From Acidiluteibacter ferrifornacis (GTDB lineage Bacteria > Bacteroidota > Bacteroidia > Flavobacteriales_E > Vicingaceae), in NCBI RefSeq assembly GCF_009909615.1, contig NZ_WWNE01000004.1, positions 186,001-250,000 on the forward strand: a DNA stretch of 64,000 nucleotides. The letters run 5' to 3'. Positions 57,393-64,000 of this stretch are shown one piece after another. The notes under the pieces were generated by a model. The model saw nothing but the letters and a program-made list of their open reading frames with translations. It had not been told where the DNA came from and did no database searches. Position 1 is the first letter of the stretch; each line of letters opens with the position of its first letter. Both the position numbers and the translations under genes were made by a program.

Positions 57393-59831
57393 TTAAAATT
57401 TCAAGGTCACACCACCTAAGAAGTTAATTCCTGCTTGAGGGTAATAGAAATTTTCAGTGGTTACATCACCATAAGCGTATGAGTAGGTATATCCGTTAGA
57501 GCTATACTTTACATCCAATACATTGTTCACTAATAAGCTAAAGTTCATTTCTTTGAACAATACATTCTTCAGGCTGTAGCTCAATCGAATGTCATTTACG
57601 AAATATTCATTGATCACTCGATCAGGGTTAGAGGTGTTGTCTAAAAATTGACGACCCACATATTTACTCAATAAAGCAATCTTAAGGTTCTTTATTGGCT
57701 CGTATTGCAACTCAGAACCTGCGATCATATTTGGAGAAAAAGAAATGTCTGCATCTTCAATAGGAGTAACAATGGTTTCTCCGGTTAGGTAGTCTGCAAC
57801 ATTGTCTTCAAAGCTTTTGATCTTGTTTTTACTGAACGTTACATTTCCATTCCAAGTCACTTTTTTGCTCAACTTCATCCCAATGACTACTTCAATACCT
57901 GTTCGGTAACTTTCCTTTACGTTCTGTCTGATTGAAGAACCTACATCGTTCAAAGCACCTGTTAGTACCAATTGGTTTTTATAATCCATGTGGAAAAAGT
58001 TGGTGTGAACAAAGAAGTCTTCTGTATTCACACGGTAGCCCAACTCAATGTTGTTTAGCTGTTCGTGCTTTGGTTTTTCTCCAACCTTTGCATCAATAAA
58101 GTCATTCCTTACGGGTTCTCTATTGCTAACCGAATAAGAAACATAAGTAGACGTAATGTCATTGAATTGGTAGTTCAATCCCGCTTTAGGGTTGATAAAC
58201 TGAAAGTCTTCTTCTACATCAATTGGTCGTTGATCGTTATCAATTCCATAAGTGCTGTAGTCAATCAATCGAACTTGGATATCTCCAAAAGCAGTCAATT
58301 TATCGGTGAATTTATACTCAGCTTTCAAATAACTATTGAAGTCTGATTTCTTACCAACGTTGTCATAATATCGCTCTCTAATAGAGCTGTTGGTTGCCAC
58401 TTCTGCCCAGATTATTTCTCCATAATGTCCACCTTCATACTTATTAAATCCACCACCAAGGGTTAAGTTTAATTTGTCAGTAGCATCGTAGATTAAGCTA
58501 TAAGTCAATCCACCAAAGTGATTGTCCAACCATCTTCGTCTAATTAAATCAGTAGAAGTTACAGTGTCTGCTCCTACAACTGCATCTTGTAATCCATAGT
58601 CCACAAAATCTTCATCGTCTTTAAATTCTTCGTAATAACCCAATCCACGAGTGTAGTGGAAGTTAAGATTCGCATTTAACTTCGGATGAAGCTCTCGAGA
58701 GATCAACAATTGATAATGGTCTTGATTGTAATTATCTGTTTGATTGTCGTACAAATAGTTGTTGTAGGTTCTTCCTGAATTCAACAAATTGTCGATTCTT
58801 TCTTGGGAATAACCTTCGTTAGAAGCATGGGTCAACATGTCGTCTACGTTGTTCTCTATTCGAGATTGAGGTGTTCCATACCATGATTGGTAGGTTTTTT
58901 CTTTTCCTCCAAATACGATGGCTTTTACAATGGTTTTCTTTCCATAGTAGGCTCCCGATAAATAATAAGATTGCAAATCTGAGCTCGCTCTATCGATGTA
59001 ACCATCTGAACGGATTTTAGACAAACGACCTTCAAATGAGAATTTGTCATCGATTAATCCAGAACCCATCTGAACACTGTGCTTAAACGTGTTGAAAGAG
59101 CCAAATGAATTAGCGATTTCACCGTAAGCTTTCGGCTTTAAGGTAGTCGTTTGCATGTTAATGCTCGCACCAAAGGCCGCCGCTCCATTAGTGGAGGTTC
59201 CCACTCCACGCTGAATTTGGATACTTTCTGTTGAAGAAGCCAAGTCAGGCATGTTTACCCAAAATACGCCATGTGATTCTGCATCGTTCATTGGAATCCC
59301 ATTGACAGTTACATTAATACGTGTACCATCGCTTCCTCTAATTCTCAAACCTGTGTATCCGACACCTGCTCCTGCATCAGAGGTGGTTACGATAGAAGGT
59401 GTTTGATTCAATAAAATAGGTAAATCTTGACCTAAATTATTTTTCTCAATGTCTTCTTTGTCTAACTCTGTATAAGTCGTCGCTGAATTTTTTTTCGCTC
59501 TAGTAGAGGAAACCACCACTTCTTCCTGAAGAAAAGATGTCTCATTTAGTGCAATAGATAAAGTTGTGTCTTTGGTTAAGTTAAAGGCGATTTCTTGAGT
59601 TTCATAACCTAAATAACTAATGATAATAGCGTATTCTTTTTGCTTCAGATTTTGCAATGCAAAGTTTCCTGTGAGGTCTGTGGCAGTCGCTTTGTAGCTG
59701 TTTTCGATTCGAACGGTTGCTCCGGGCAGAGGTTCGTTTGTTGAGGAATTTTTTACTGTTCCTGTGACATTCAATTGTGCCATTAATATGCTAGGAAATA
59801 GCATCACTAATGACCAGTACATTTTTTTCAT
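57393..59831 (-). CDS. TonB-dependent receptor, predicted thiamine/precursor uptake
   Basis: Outer-membrane active transporter of 812 residues. Signal peptide (ending ILMAQ), a carboxypeptidase-regulatory-like domain (about 20-100), a plug domain (about 115-225, with RIRGSDGTRINVTVNGIPMN split over residues 165-185) and a 22-strand barrel ending on Phe (FLGGVTLKF). Its substrate cannot be read from the protein, but the leader carries a TPP riboswitch (59958-60047), so thiamine or a precursor is the likely substrate. A PnuC-type transporter and kinase lie just upstream. The barrel and plug are intact. Confidence 0.93.
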   Translation of the reverse strand: MKKMYWSLVMLFPSILMAQLNVTGTVKNSSTNEPLPGATVRIENSYKATATDLTGNFALQNLKQKEYAIIISYLGYETQEIAFNLTKDTTLSIALNETSFLQEEVVVSSTRAKKNSATTYTELDKEDIEKNNLGQDLPILLNQTPSIVTTSDAGAGVGYTGLRIRGSDGTRINVTVNGIPMNDAESHGVFWVNMPDLASSTESIQIQRGVGTSTNGAAAFGASINMQTTTLKPKAYGEIANSFGSFNTFKHSVQMGSGLIDDKFSFEGRLSKIRSDGYIDRASSDLQSYYLSGAYYGKKTIVKAIVFGGKEKTYQSWYGTPQSRIENNVDDMLTHASNEGYSQERIDNLLNSGRTYNNYLYDNQTDNYNQDHYQLLISRELHPKLNANLNFHYTRGLGYYEEFKDDEDFVDYGLQDAVVGADTVTSTDLIRRRWLDNHFGGLTYSLIYDATDKLNLTLGGGFNKYEGGHYGEIIWAEVATNSSIRERYYDNVGKKSDFNSYLKAEYKFTDKLTAFGDIQVRLIDYSTYGIDNDQRPIDVEEDFQFINPKAGLNYQFNDITSTYVSYSVSNREPVRNDFIDAKVGEKPKHEQLNNIELGYRVNTEDFFVHTNFFHMDYKNQLVLTGALNDVGSSIRQNVKESYRTGIEVVIGMKLSKKVTWNGNVTFSKNKIKSFEDNVADYLTGETIVTPIEDADISFSPNMIAGSELQYEPIKNLKIALLSKYVGRQFLDNTSNPDRVINEYFVNDIRLSYSLKNVLFKEMNFSLLVNNVLDVKYSSNGYTYSYAYGDVTTENFYYPQAGINFLGGVTLKF

Positions 59832-59859
59832 TTTGTTTAAGTATTACTAATAAGTTTTA

Positions 59860-59881
59860 GCATTCCCCTGGGAGGCAATGC
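59860..59881 (-). promoter_or_regulatory. Hairpin in the riboswitch leader
   Basis: GCATTgCC / GGgGAATGC palindrome (minus strand) 29 bp before the receptor start, between the TPP aptamer and the ORF. It has no T tract, so it may control ribosome access rather than end transcription. Role inferred. Confidence 0.4.
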
Positions 59882-59957
59882 AATAAAAAATTTATAAGTA
59901 ACCCTTGATAGAAATAGAACGCACACCATTATGGCCAATTAGGTATGTGTTTGTTTC

Positions 59958-60047
59958 AAATCCCTGCGCCCGCATTACCGGTATCAGGTTCAAAGGGTAT
60001 AATCTCAGCCCTAACTTATTTCCTTACGGAATTGGGCACCCCAATCG
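59958..60047 (-). promoter_or_regulatory. TPP riboswitch (THI element)
   Basis: Minus strand shows the conserved parts in order: GGGGTGCCC, a P3 stem-loop region, GGCTGAGA, ACCCTTTGAACCTGAT, CCGGTAATGCGGGCGCAGGG. These are the pyrimidine- and pyrophosphate-binding cores of the thiamine pyrophosphate aptamer, with closing stem ATTGGGG... to ...CAGGGAT. The only gene downstream is the TonB receptor at 57393. It has its own -7 box immediately upstream, so control is separate from the pnuC transcript. Confidence 0.94.
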
Positions 60048-60055
60048 AGACGCTG

Positions 60056-60063
60056 CAAAATTA
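60056..60063 (-). promoter_or_regulatory. -7 box of the riboswitch transcript
   Basis: Minus strand TAATTTTG followed by CA (exact TAnnTTTG), about 10 bp before the aptamer. -33 TTG not seen. About 150 bp between this and the kinase gene hold nothing else I recognise. Confidence 0.5.
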
Positions 60064-60214
60064 GAAAGTTTATTTGAAGAAGCTAGTTCTAGCTAAAGGT
60101 TTTATACCAATTTAATGTATTTTAGATCTAATGATTTAGTTGTAAATACATTATGTATTCAATGTTTTGTGTTTGTTGAAATGGTAAATGCCGAGCTATT
60201 ATAAAACGAGTATA

Positions 60215-60760
60215 CTAGGTACGACGTATGCGACATTTTATAAAGCAATCGGTATTAATTGCTAAAAGTGCATTCGATAATCTAGTATTACCTTCTCCAC
60301 TGATTATAGAATAGTTGAGTTTACGTTTCTGAAGCTCTTTTTTGTATAGATCGAATAGTTCTTGACGTTCATCCAATGATGGATTCTCCCTTAAATCGTC
60401 TAAAGTCCATTCAAGATCTGTGTCCATTAATAAATACAAGTCGAAATTTTGTTGGTGGATGTGATCTTCAATCCAAGCGTCAACTTCACCATATTTATAC
60501 AATTGCCAAATTTTAGTCACAATTAATTCAGTGTCTGCAATTAATGGGCGAGGTGTATGATTTTGAATCAGTTTAAATTGATGTTTTGCGATAGTTGTAA
60601 CATCAGCGTAATTGTAATTGCTTTTTTGTGCTAAAAATGTTCTGGCGTATTCAGGAATGAAAGTAACACCAAAATGATTAGCCAGTGCATTGGCAAGCTC
60701 AGACTTTCCTGTTGATTCAGGACCTAGAATTGCAATTTTTAGATCAGTTGTGTTTTCCAT
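60215..60760 (-). CDS. NadR-like P-loop kinase
   Basis: 181-residue AAA-type kinase resembling the ribosylnicotinamide kinase domain of NadR. Walker A GPESTGKSELA (about residues 13-23), the PEYARTFL motif, IADTELIV, LLMDTDLEWTLDDLREN and DERQELFDLYKKEL are typical. Family members phosphorylate nicotinamide riboside; when next to pnuC and a TPP riboswitch, a thiamine-type kinase is an alternative. It lacks the NadR adenylyltransferase domain. It overlaps pnuC by 22 bp, so the two are coupled. Confidence 0.88.
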   Translation of the reverse strand: MENTTDLKIAILGPESTGKSELANALANHFGVTFIPEYARTFLAQKSNYNYADVTTIAKHQFKLIQNHTPRPLIADTELIVTKIWQLYKYGEVDAWIEDHIHQQNFDLYLLMDTDLEWTLDDLRENPSLDERQELFDLYKKELQKRKLNYSIISGEGNTRLSNALLAINTDCFIKCRIRRT

Positions 60761-61329
60761 TTTCGATATCCTTGGATAGCAATGATAGTATAAATCAAGA
60801 AAAGAAAAGAAGTGAAGTAAAGTTCTTTGTAGAAATACATGCCAATTCCTACACCGTCAACGATAATCCAAATGAGCCAGTTTTCGATTTGTTTCTTGAC
60901 CACCATAACAGTCGCAATGATTGCAAAAACTGTGGTGAAACTATCAACAAATGGTAATGATGCATCGGAGTAATTCAGTGCAATTCCTCCAAATACGAGA
61001 GTTGCTAATCCACCAATGGTCGCATAAAGTAAGAAAGTTTTGTTCTGGATTGATTTTACTTTCTCCTCCACTTTATTCTTGTTTTCTGACCACATCGCCC
61101 ATCCAACAAATGACATGACAATGTAGTAGAGGTTAATTATCGTATCAAAATACAATTGATAGCTGAAGCAGATATAAACGTAAATGGTTGAGCTAATCAG
61201 CCCAAATAGGAAACACAGTCTGTTCTCTTTTGTAGCAAAGTAAATGTAAAGTAAGGAACTGACAACGCCTATAATTTCTAAAATGGAGAAGTTAGAAACT
61301 TCAGAAAGAAAATTGTCGAAAATGGACAT
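60739..61329 (-). CDS. pnuC: PnuC-family vitamin transporter
   Basis: Inner-membrane transporter of 196 residues with about seven membrane helices. Family motifs visible: IYFATKENRLCFLFGLISS, FVGWAMWSENKN and the C-terminal WLIWIIVDGVGIGMYFYKELYFT segment (split), which in PnuC-type proteins holds the substrate. The family moves nicotinamide riboside (PnuC) or thiamine (PnuT); the neighbouring TPP-controlled receptor favours thiamine, the NadR-like kinase favours nicotinamide riboside. It lies 54 bp after the GGGP synthase gene. Confidence 0.9.
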   Translation of the reverse strand: MSIFDNFLSEVSNFSILEIIGVVSSLLYIYFATKENRLCFLFGLISSTIYVYICFSYQLYFDTIINLYYIVMSFVGWAMWSENKNKVEEKVKSIQNKTFLLYATIGGLATLVFGGIALNYSDASLPFVDSFTTVFAIIATVMVVKKQIENWLIWIIVDGVGIGMYFYKELYFTSFLFLIYTIIAIQGYRKWKTQLI

Positions 61330-61383
61330 GTTGAGGTTTAGGCTTTCGCAGGAACTAAGAAGTTTAGTGCCAATTGGTGATAA

Positions 61384-62136
61384 TTATTGGTTGAGTTTGC
61401 TAATTCCAGAAGCGATATCGGAGAGCAAGTTAGGGTTTTTTTCTAGGGCGTTGCCAACAACAACAATATCAGCACCTGCTTTCAAAGCATCCACTGCTTT
61501 TTTGGTGGTGGTCAATCCGCCTCCTATAATTAAGGGGGTATTAGTGTTTGACTTTACTGCTTGAATCATTTCAGTGGGAACTGGAGAATTCGCTCCGCTT
61601 CCAGCATCTAAATAAGTTAATCTCATACCAAGCATTTCTGCTGCCATAGCAGTACTAGCTGCAATTTCAGACTTGTCTGAAGGAATAGGCATGGAGTTAC
61701 TAATGTATGAAGCTGTGGTAATTTTTCCACCGTCTATCAATAAATAAGCAGTAGAAAGTATCTCTAGATTGGATTGTTTCAGATATGGTGCAGCAGTGAC
61801 ATGTTGACCAATTAACATATCCGGATTTCTACTTGAAACTAAAGACAATAATAAAAGGGCATCTGCCTTTGGGTTAATCTGCGAATGGTGACCTGGAAAA
61901 AGAATGACAGGTATTACGGAATTATTTTTAATGAATCCAATGGTTTTGTCTAAATCTCCGCCCGTCATTAAGCTTCCGCCAACAAAAAAGTAATCCACCT
62001 CCATCTCATTTGACAATTGAATCAATTTCAACAAACTTTTGGAAGTAGACTTGTCAGGATCGATTAAAACCGCCAGTTGCTTCTTCTTTTTAGTTGTTTT
62101 GTGAATAATGGTATGGTATACTTCTCCTTGATTCAT
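61384..62136 (-). CDS. Geranylgeranylglyceryl phosphate synthase family (PcrB-like)
   Basis: TIM-barrel prenyltransferase joining a polyprenyl diphosphate to glycerol 1-phosphate, a step known from archaeal ether lipids but also found in Bacteroidota and Bacilli (PcrB). 250 residues with AVLIDPDKSTSKS, YFFVGGSLMTGG, VILFPGHHSQIN, LTYLDAGSGANSPV, PLIIGGGLTT and ADIVVVGNALEKNP, matching the family. Product in this organism is not known; the long-chain type is typical of the group. Between the phosphopantetheinyl transferase (21 bp upstream) and pnuC. Confidence 0.92.
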   Translation of the reverse strand: MNQGEVYHTIIHKTTKKKKQLAVLIDPDKSTSKSLLKLIQLSNEMEVDYFFVGGSLMTGGDLDKTIGFIKNNSVIPVILFPGHHSQINPKADALLLLSLVSSRNPDMLIGQHVTAAPYLKQSNLEILSTAYLLIDGGKITTASYISNSMPIPSDKSEIAASTAMAAEMLGMRLTYLDAGSGANSPVPTEMIQAVKSNTNTPLIIGGGLTTTKKAVDALKAGADIVVVGNALEKNPNLLSDIASGISKLNQ

Positions 62137-62157
62137 AAAGTGAATTTCAATGCAATA

Positions 62158-62784
62158 TTAAACATTCAAGGTATAAACTAGATAATAGTTTTCAAAATAT
62201 AGGTATTTTAATAGGTAATTCTGAGTGTAGTTTTCGTCTATTAATTGCGCAACCACTTTATTTTCGGTCTTATTAATAGATTGAACAAAAATATTTTTCT
62301 TCAAGAAAATTTTTTTTCTTCCATAGGCTTTAAATACAGCTTCTTTGGTACACCATAATATGTGGTAGTCTTCAAGTTGAGATTGTATTAGCTTTAATTC
62401 GCTGTTATCGAGGTATTTGTGGGCAATTGATTCAATGTTGTTGTTTAATATTTGTAAATCGACCCCATTGGACTGATCTCCAATGTACATGGCGCACATT
62501 CCTTTAGAGTGAGAGATAGAAATGTGTTTGTTGGTAGAAGATAAGTGAGGTTTGCCAAATTCACTGTAGTAGATGTCACAATTATTTTCTGGAAGAAGTT
62601 CGTGTAATAGAAGTCGGGTGGATAGCCATTCTATTTTTCGGTTAGTACTATTAATAAGGTAAAACTTTTCTAAGTTAAAATGGAGATCTTCGACACGAGC
62701 AATTAAATCATCAACAGACTCTTCAAATTTCCAATAGCCAATGATGCTGTTTTTTTGTGGTGAGAAAGAATGAACTAAAGCCAT
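62158..62784 (-). CDS. 4'-phosphopantetheinyl transferase superfamily protein
   Basis: Transfers phosphopantetheine from CoA to carrier proteins. 208 residues; the superfamily core is visible as HISISHSKGMCAMYIGDQSNGVDLQ (split, about 105-130; the metal-binding acid in GVDLQ) and WCTKEAVFKAYGRK (about 165-178; conserved KEA helix). Sfp-type size. Which carrier protein it serves is unknown. First gene of the minus-strand group running through GGGP synthase, pnuC and the kinase; divergent from ahcY. Confidence 0.9.
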   Translation of the reverse strand: MALVHSFSPQKNSIIGYWKFEESVDDLIARVEDLHFNLEKFYLINSTNRKIEWLSTRLLLHELLPENNCDIYYSEFGKPHLSSTNKHISISHSKGMCAMYIGDQSNGVDLQILNNNIESIAHKYLDNSELKLIQSQLEDYHILWCTKEAVFKAYGRKKIFLKKNIFVQSINKTENKVVAQLIDENYTQNYLLKYLYFENYYLVYTLNV

Positions 62785-62807
62785 TTTGGATTGTTATTTA
62801 GGTGCTC

Positions 62808-62838
62808 TTGAATTTCAAGAATTTAATTAGGAACTTTG
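62808..62838 (+). promoter_or_regulatory. Promoter of ahcY
   Basis: TTG at 62808-62810, 20-bp spacer, GAACTTTG at 62831-62838 (one mismatch to TAnnTTTG in the first base). The -33 lies in a perfect 13-bp palindrome CTTGAATTTCAAG (62807-62819). The start codon is 29 bp downstream. Confidence 0.45.
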
Positions 62839-62867
62839 TCTTCCATTAAAAATAAAACAATAATAGA

Positions 62868-64000
62868 ATGAGTGATACAAAAGTAGAATTCTTGCCTTAC
62901 AAAGTAAAAGATATTTCTTTAGCAGATTGGGGTAGAAAAGAAATTAGATTAGCTGAGGCGGAGATGCCTGGATTGATGGCACTAAGAGAAGAGTATGCAG
63001 ATGAGCAGCCTTTGAAAGGTGCAAGAATTGCTGGTTGTTTGCACATGACTATTCAAACAGCAGTGTTAATAGAGACGCTTGTAGCTTTGGGGGCTGAAGT
63101 GACTTGGTCTTCTTGTAATATATTTTCAACTCAAGATCATGCAGCTGCTGCAATTGCTGCTGCTGGAATTCAAGTATATGCTTGGAAAGGTATGACTGCC
63201 GAAGAGTTTGACTGGTGTATTGAGCAAACGCTATTCTTTGGTGAAGAAAGAAATCCATTGAATATGATTTTGGATGATGGTGGAGACTTGACTAATATGG
63301 TTTTTGATAACTATCCTGAATTAGTTGATGCAATCAAAGGATTATCTGAAGAAACTACTACTGGTGTTCACCGTTTATATGAAAGAGAGAAAAACGGAAC
63401 ATTAGTAATGCCTGCAATTAATGTAAATGATTCGGTTACCAAATCTAAGTTTGATAACAAATATGGTTGTAAAGAGTCTTTAGTAGATTCTATTAGAAGA
63501 GCTACTGATGTTATGATGGCCGGTAAAGTAGCAGTTGTTGCAGGTTACGGAGATGTAGGTAAGGGTTCTGCACAGTCGTTGAGAGGTGCCGGTGCAAGAG
63601 TTATCGTTACTGAAGTAGATCCTATTTGTGCATTGCAAGCTGCAATGGATGGATTTGCGGTTAAGAAAATGGACAATATTGTTGGAGAAGTTGATATAGT
63701 TGTTACAGCAACCGGAAATAAAGACATTATCCAAGGAAAGCATTTTGAAAAAATGAAGGACAAAGTAATCGTTTGTAATATCGGTCACTTTGATAATGAA
63801 ATCGACGTTGCTTGGTTAGATAAAAACTTTGGACATACTAAAGATGAAATTAAGCCGCAGGTTGACCTTTATAATGTAAACGGTAATGATATTATTTTGT
63901 TAGCTCAAGGTAGATTAGTAAACCTAGGTTGTGCAACTGGTCACCCTTCATTTGTAATGTCAAATTCATTTACGAATCAAACATTAGCTCAAATTGAACT
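62868..64000 (+). CDS. ahcY: Adenosylhomocysteinase (3' end outside window)
   Basis: Splits S-adenosylhomocysteine into adenosine and homocysteine, keeping methylation going. Start ATG 62868 ([18 protein letters not shown]). The first 377 residues are present: [40 protein letters not shown], the NAD site [15 protein letters not shown] and [12 protein letters not shown] all match the family. The C-terminal 60-odd residues, including the NAD-contacting tail, lie past the window edge. Divergent from the phosphopantetheinyl transferase gene. Confidence 0.96.
   Translation, partial: MSDTKVEFLPYKVKDISLADWGRKEIRLAEAEMPGLMALREEYADEQPLKGARIAGCLHMTIQTAVLIETLVALGAEVTWSSCNIFSTQDHAAAAIAAAGIQVYAWKGMTAEEFDWCIEQTLFFGEERNPLNMILDDGGDLTNMVFDNYPELVDAIKGLSEETTTGVHRLYEREKNGTLVMPAINVNDSVTKSKFDNKYGCKESLVDSIRRATDVMMAGKVAVVAGYGDVGKGSAQSLRGAGARVIVTEVDPICALQAAMDGFAVKKMDNIVGEVDIVVTATGNKDIIQGKHFEKMKDKVIVCNIGHFDNEIDVAWLDKNFGHTKDEIKPQVDLYNVNGNDIILLAQGRLVNLGCATGHPSFVMSNSFTNQTLAQIE

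Noticed and set aside
59960-60000. tRNA-like T-arm (GGTTCAAA) in an intergenic gap
   Set aside because: Part of the TPP aptamer; no cloverleaf is present. No tRNA gene was seen elsewhere.
59905-60096. 63-residue plus-strand ORF
   Set aside because: It is the complement of the TPP riboswitch.
63049-63788. Minus-strand ORFs under ahcY
   Set aside because: Shadows of ahcY, which has full family motifs on the plus strand.

Overview
This window comes from an AT-rich Bacteroidota chromosome, most likely a flavobacterium-like member of the Flavobacteriales. The evidence is a complete gldK-gldL-gldM-gldN type IX secretion/gliding cluster, porV-porU, several proteins with type IX C-terminal sorting domains, split-off atpD-atpC, the absence of purine-rich Shine-Dalgarno sites, and many promoters of the Bacteroidota form TTG-N17-23-TAnnTTTG. 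No rRNA, tRNA, CRISPR array, intact insertion sequence or prophage is visible. Nearly all genes are intact core genes. Only ftsA (left edge) and ahcY (right edge) are cut by the window.

Layout. 1-4.4 kb: end of the division cluster (ftsA, ftsZ), yqeY and two unknown envelope proteins. 4.5-11.2 kb, minus strand: groES-groEL, and an operon miaB - sigma-54 activator - lptE - TPR protein - secG. 11.4-21 kb, plus strand: topA, a degenerate arginase-fold protein, a PorP/SprF protein and gldKLMN. 21-32.4 kb: esterase, ABC-F ATPase, recQ, kdsD, tatC, an AhpD-like protein, a DUF5686 outer-membrane protein, lptB, purS and pssA. 32.5-39.6 kb: porV, porU and an unknown beta-barrel-like protein. 39.6-48.5 kb: secreted endonuclease I, lnt, lpd, hemH, a sorted surface protein lying between two copies of a 69-bp repeat, a repeat-rich gap and a lipid A-type acyltransferase. 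48.6-57.1 kb: pabB, tilS, a queuosine-precursor-type transporter, atpD-atpC, ribF, an LRR protein and a second sorted surface protein. 57.1-64 kb: palindromic repeats, a TonB-dependent receptor behind a TPP riboswitch, then an operon of phosphopantetheinyl transferase, GGGP synthase, pnuC and a NadR-like kinase, and divergent ahcY.

Themes. Many genes serve the envelope: LPS synthesis and export (kdsD, lptB, lptE, acyltransferase), lipoprotein maturation (lnt), Sec and Tat export (secG, tatC), the type IX machine (porP-like, gldKLMN, porV, porU) and its cargo (endonuclease, two surface proteins). The TPP riboswitch indicates that the TonB receptor imports thiamine or a precursor, and neighbouring pnuC and the kinase may complete the uptake route.

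The least ordinary points are: a 69-bp direct repeat bracketing a surface-protein gene, with a terminator-like hairpin in that gene's signal-peptide codons; a recQ terminator encoded inside the convergent ABC-F gene; an arginase-fold protein lacking four of six metal ligands, next to the gliding genes; a yqeY promoter embedded in the ftsZ terminator; -7 boxes only a few bases from start codons; and clustered palindromes. I found no convincing wholly new multi-gene system.
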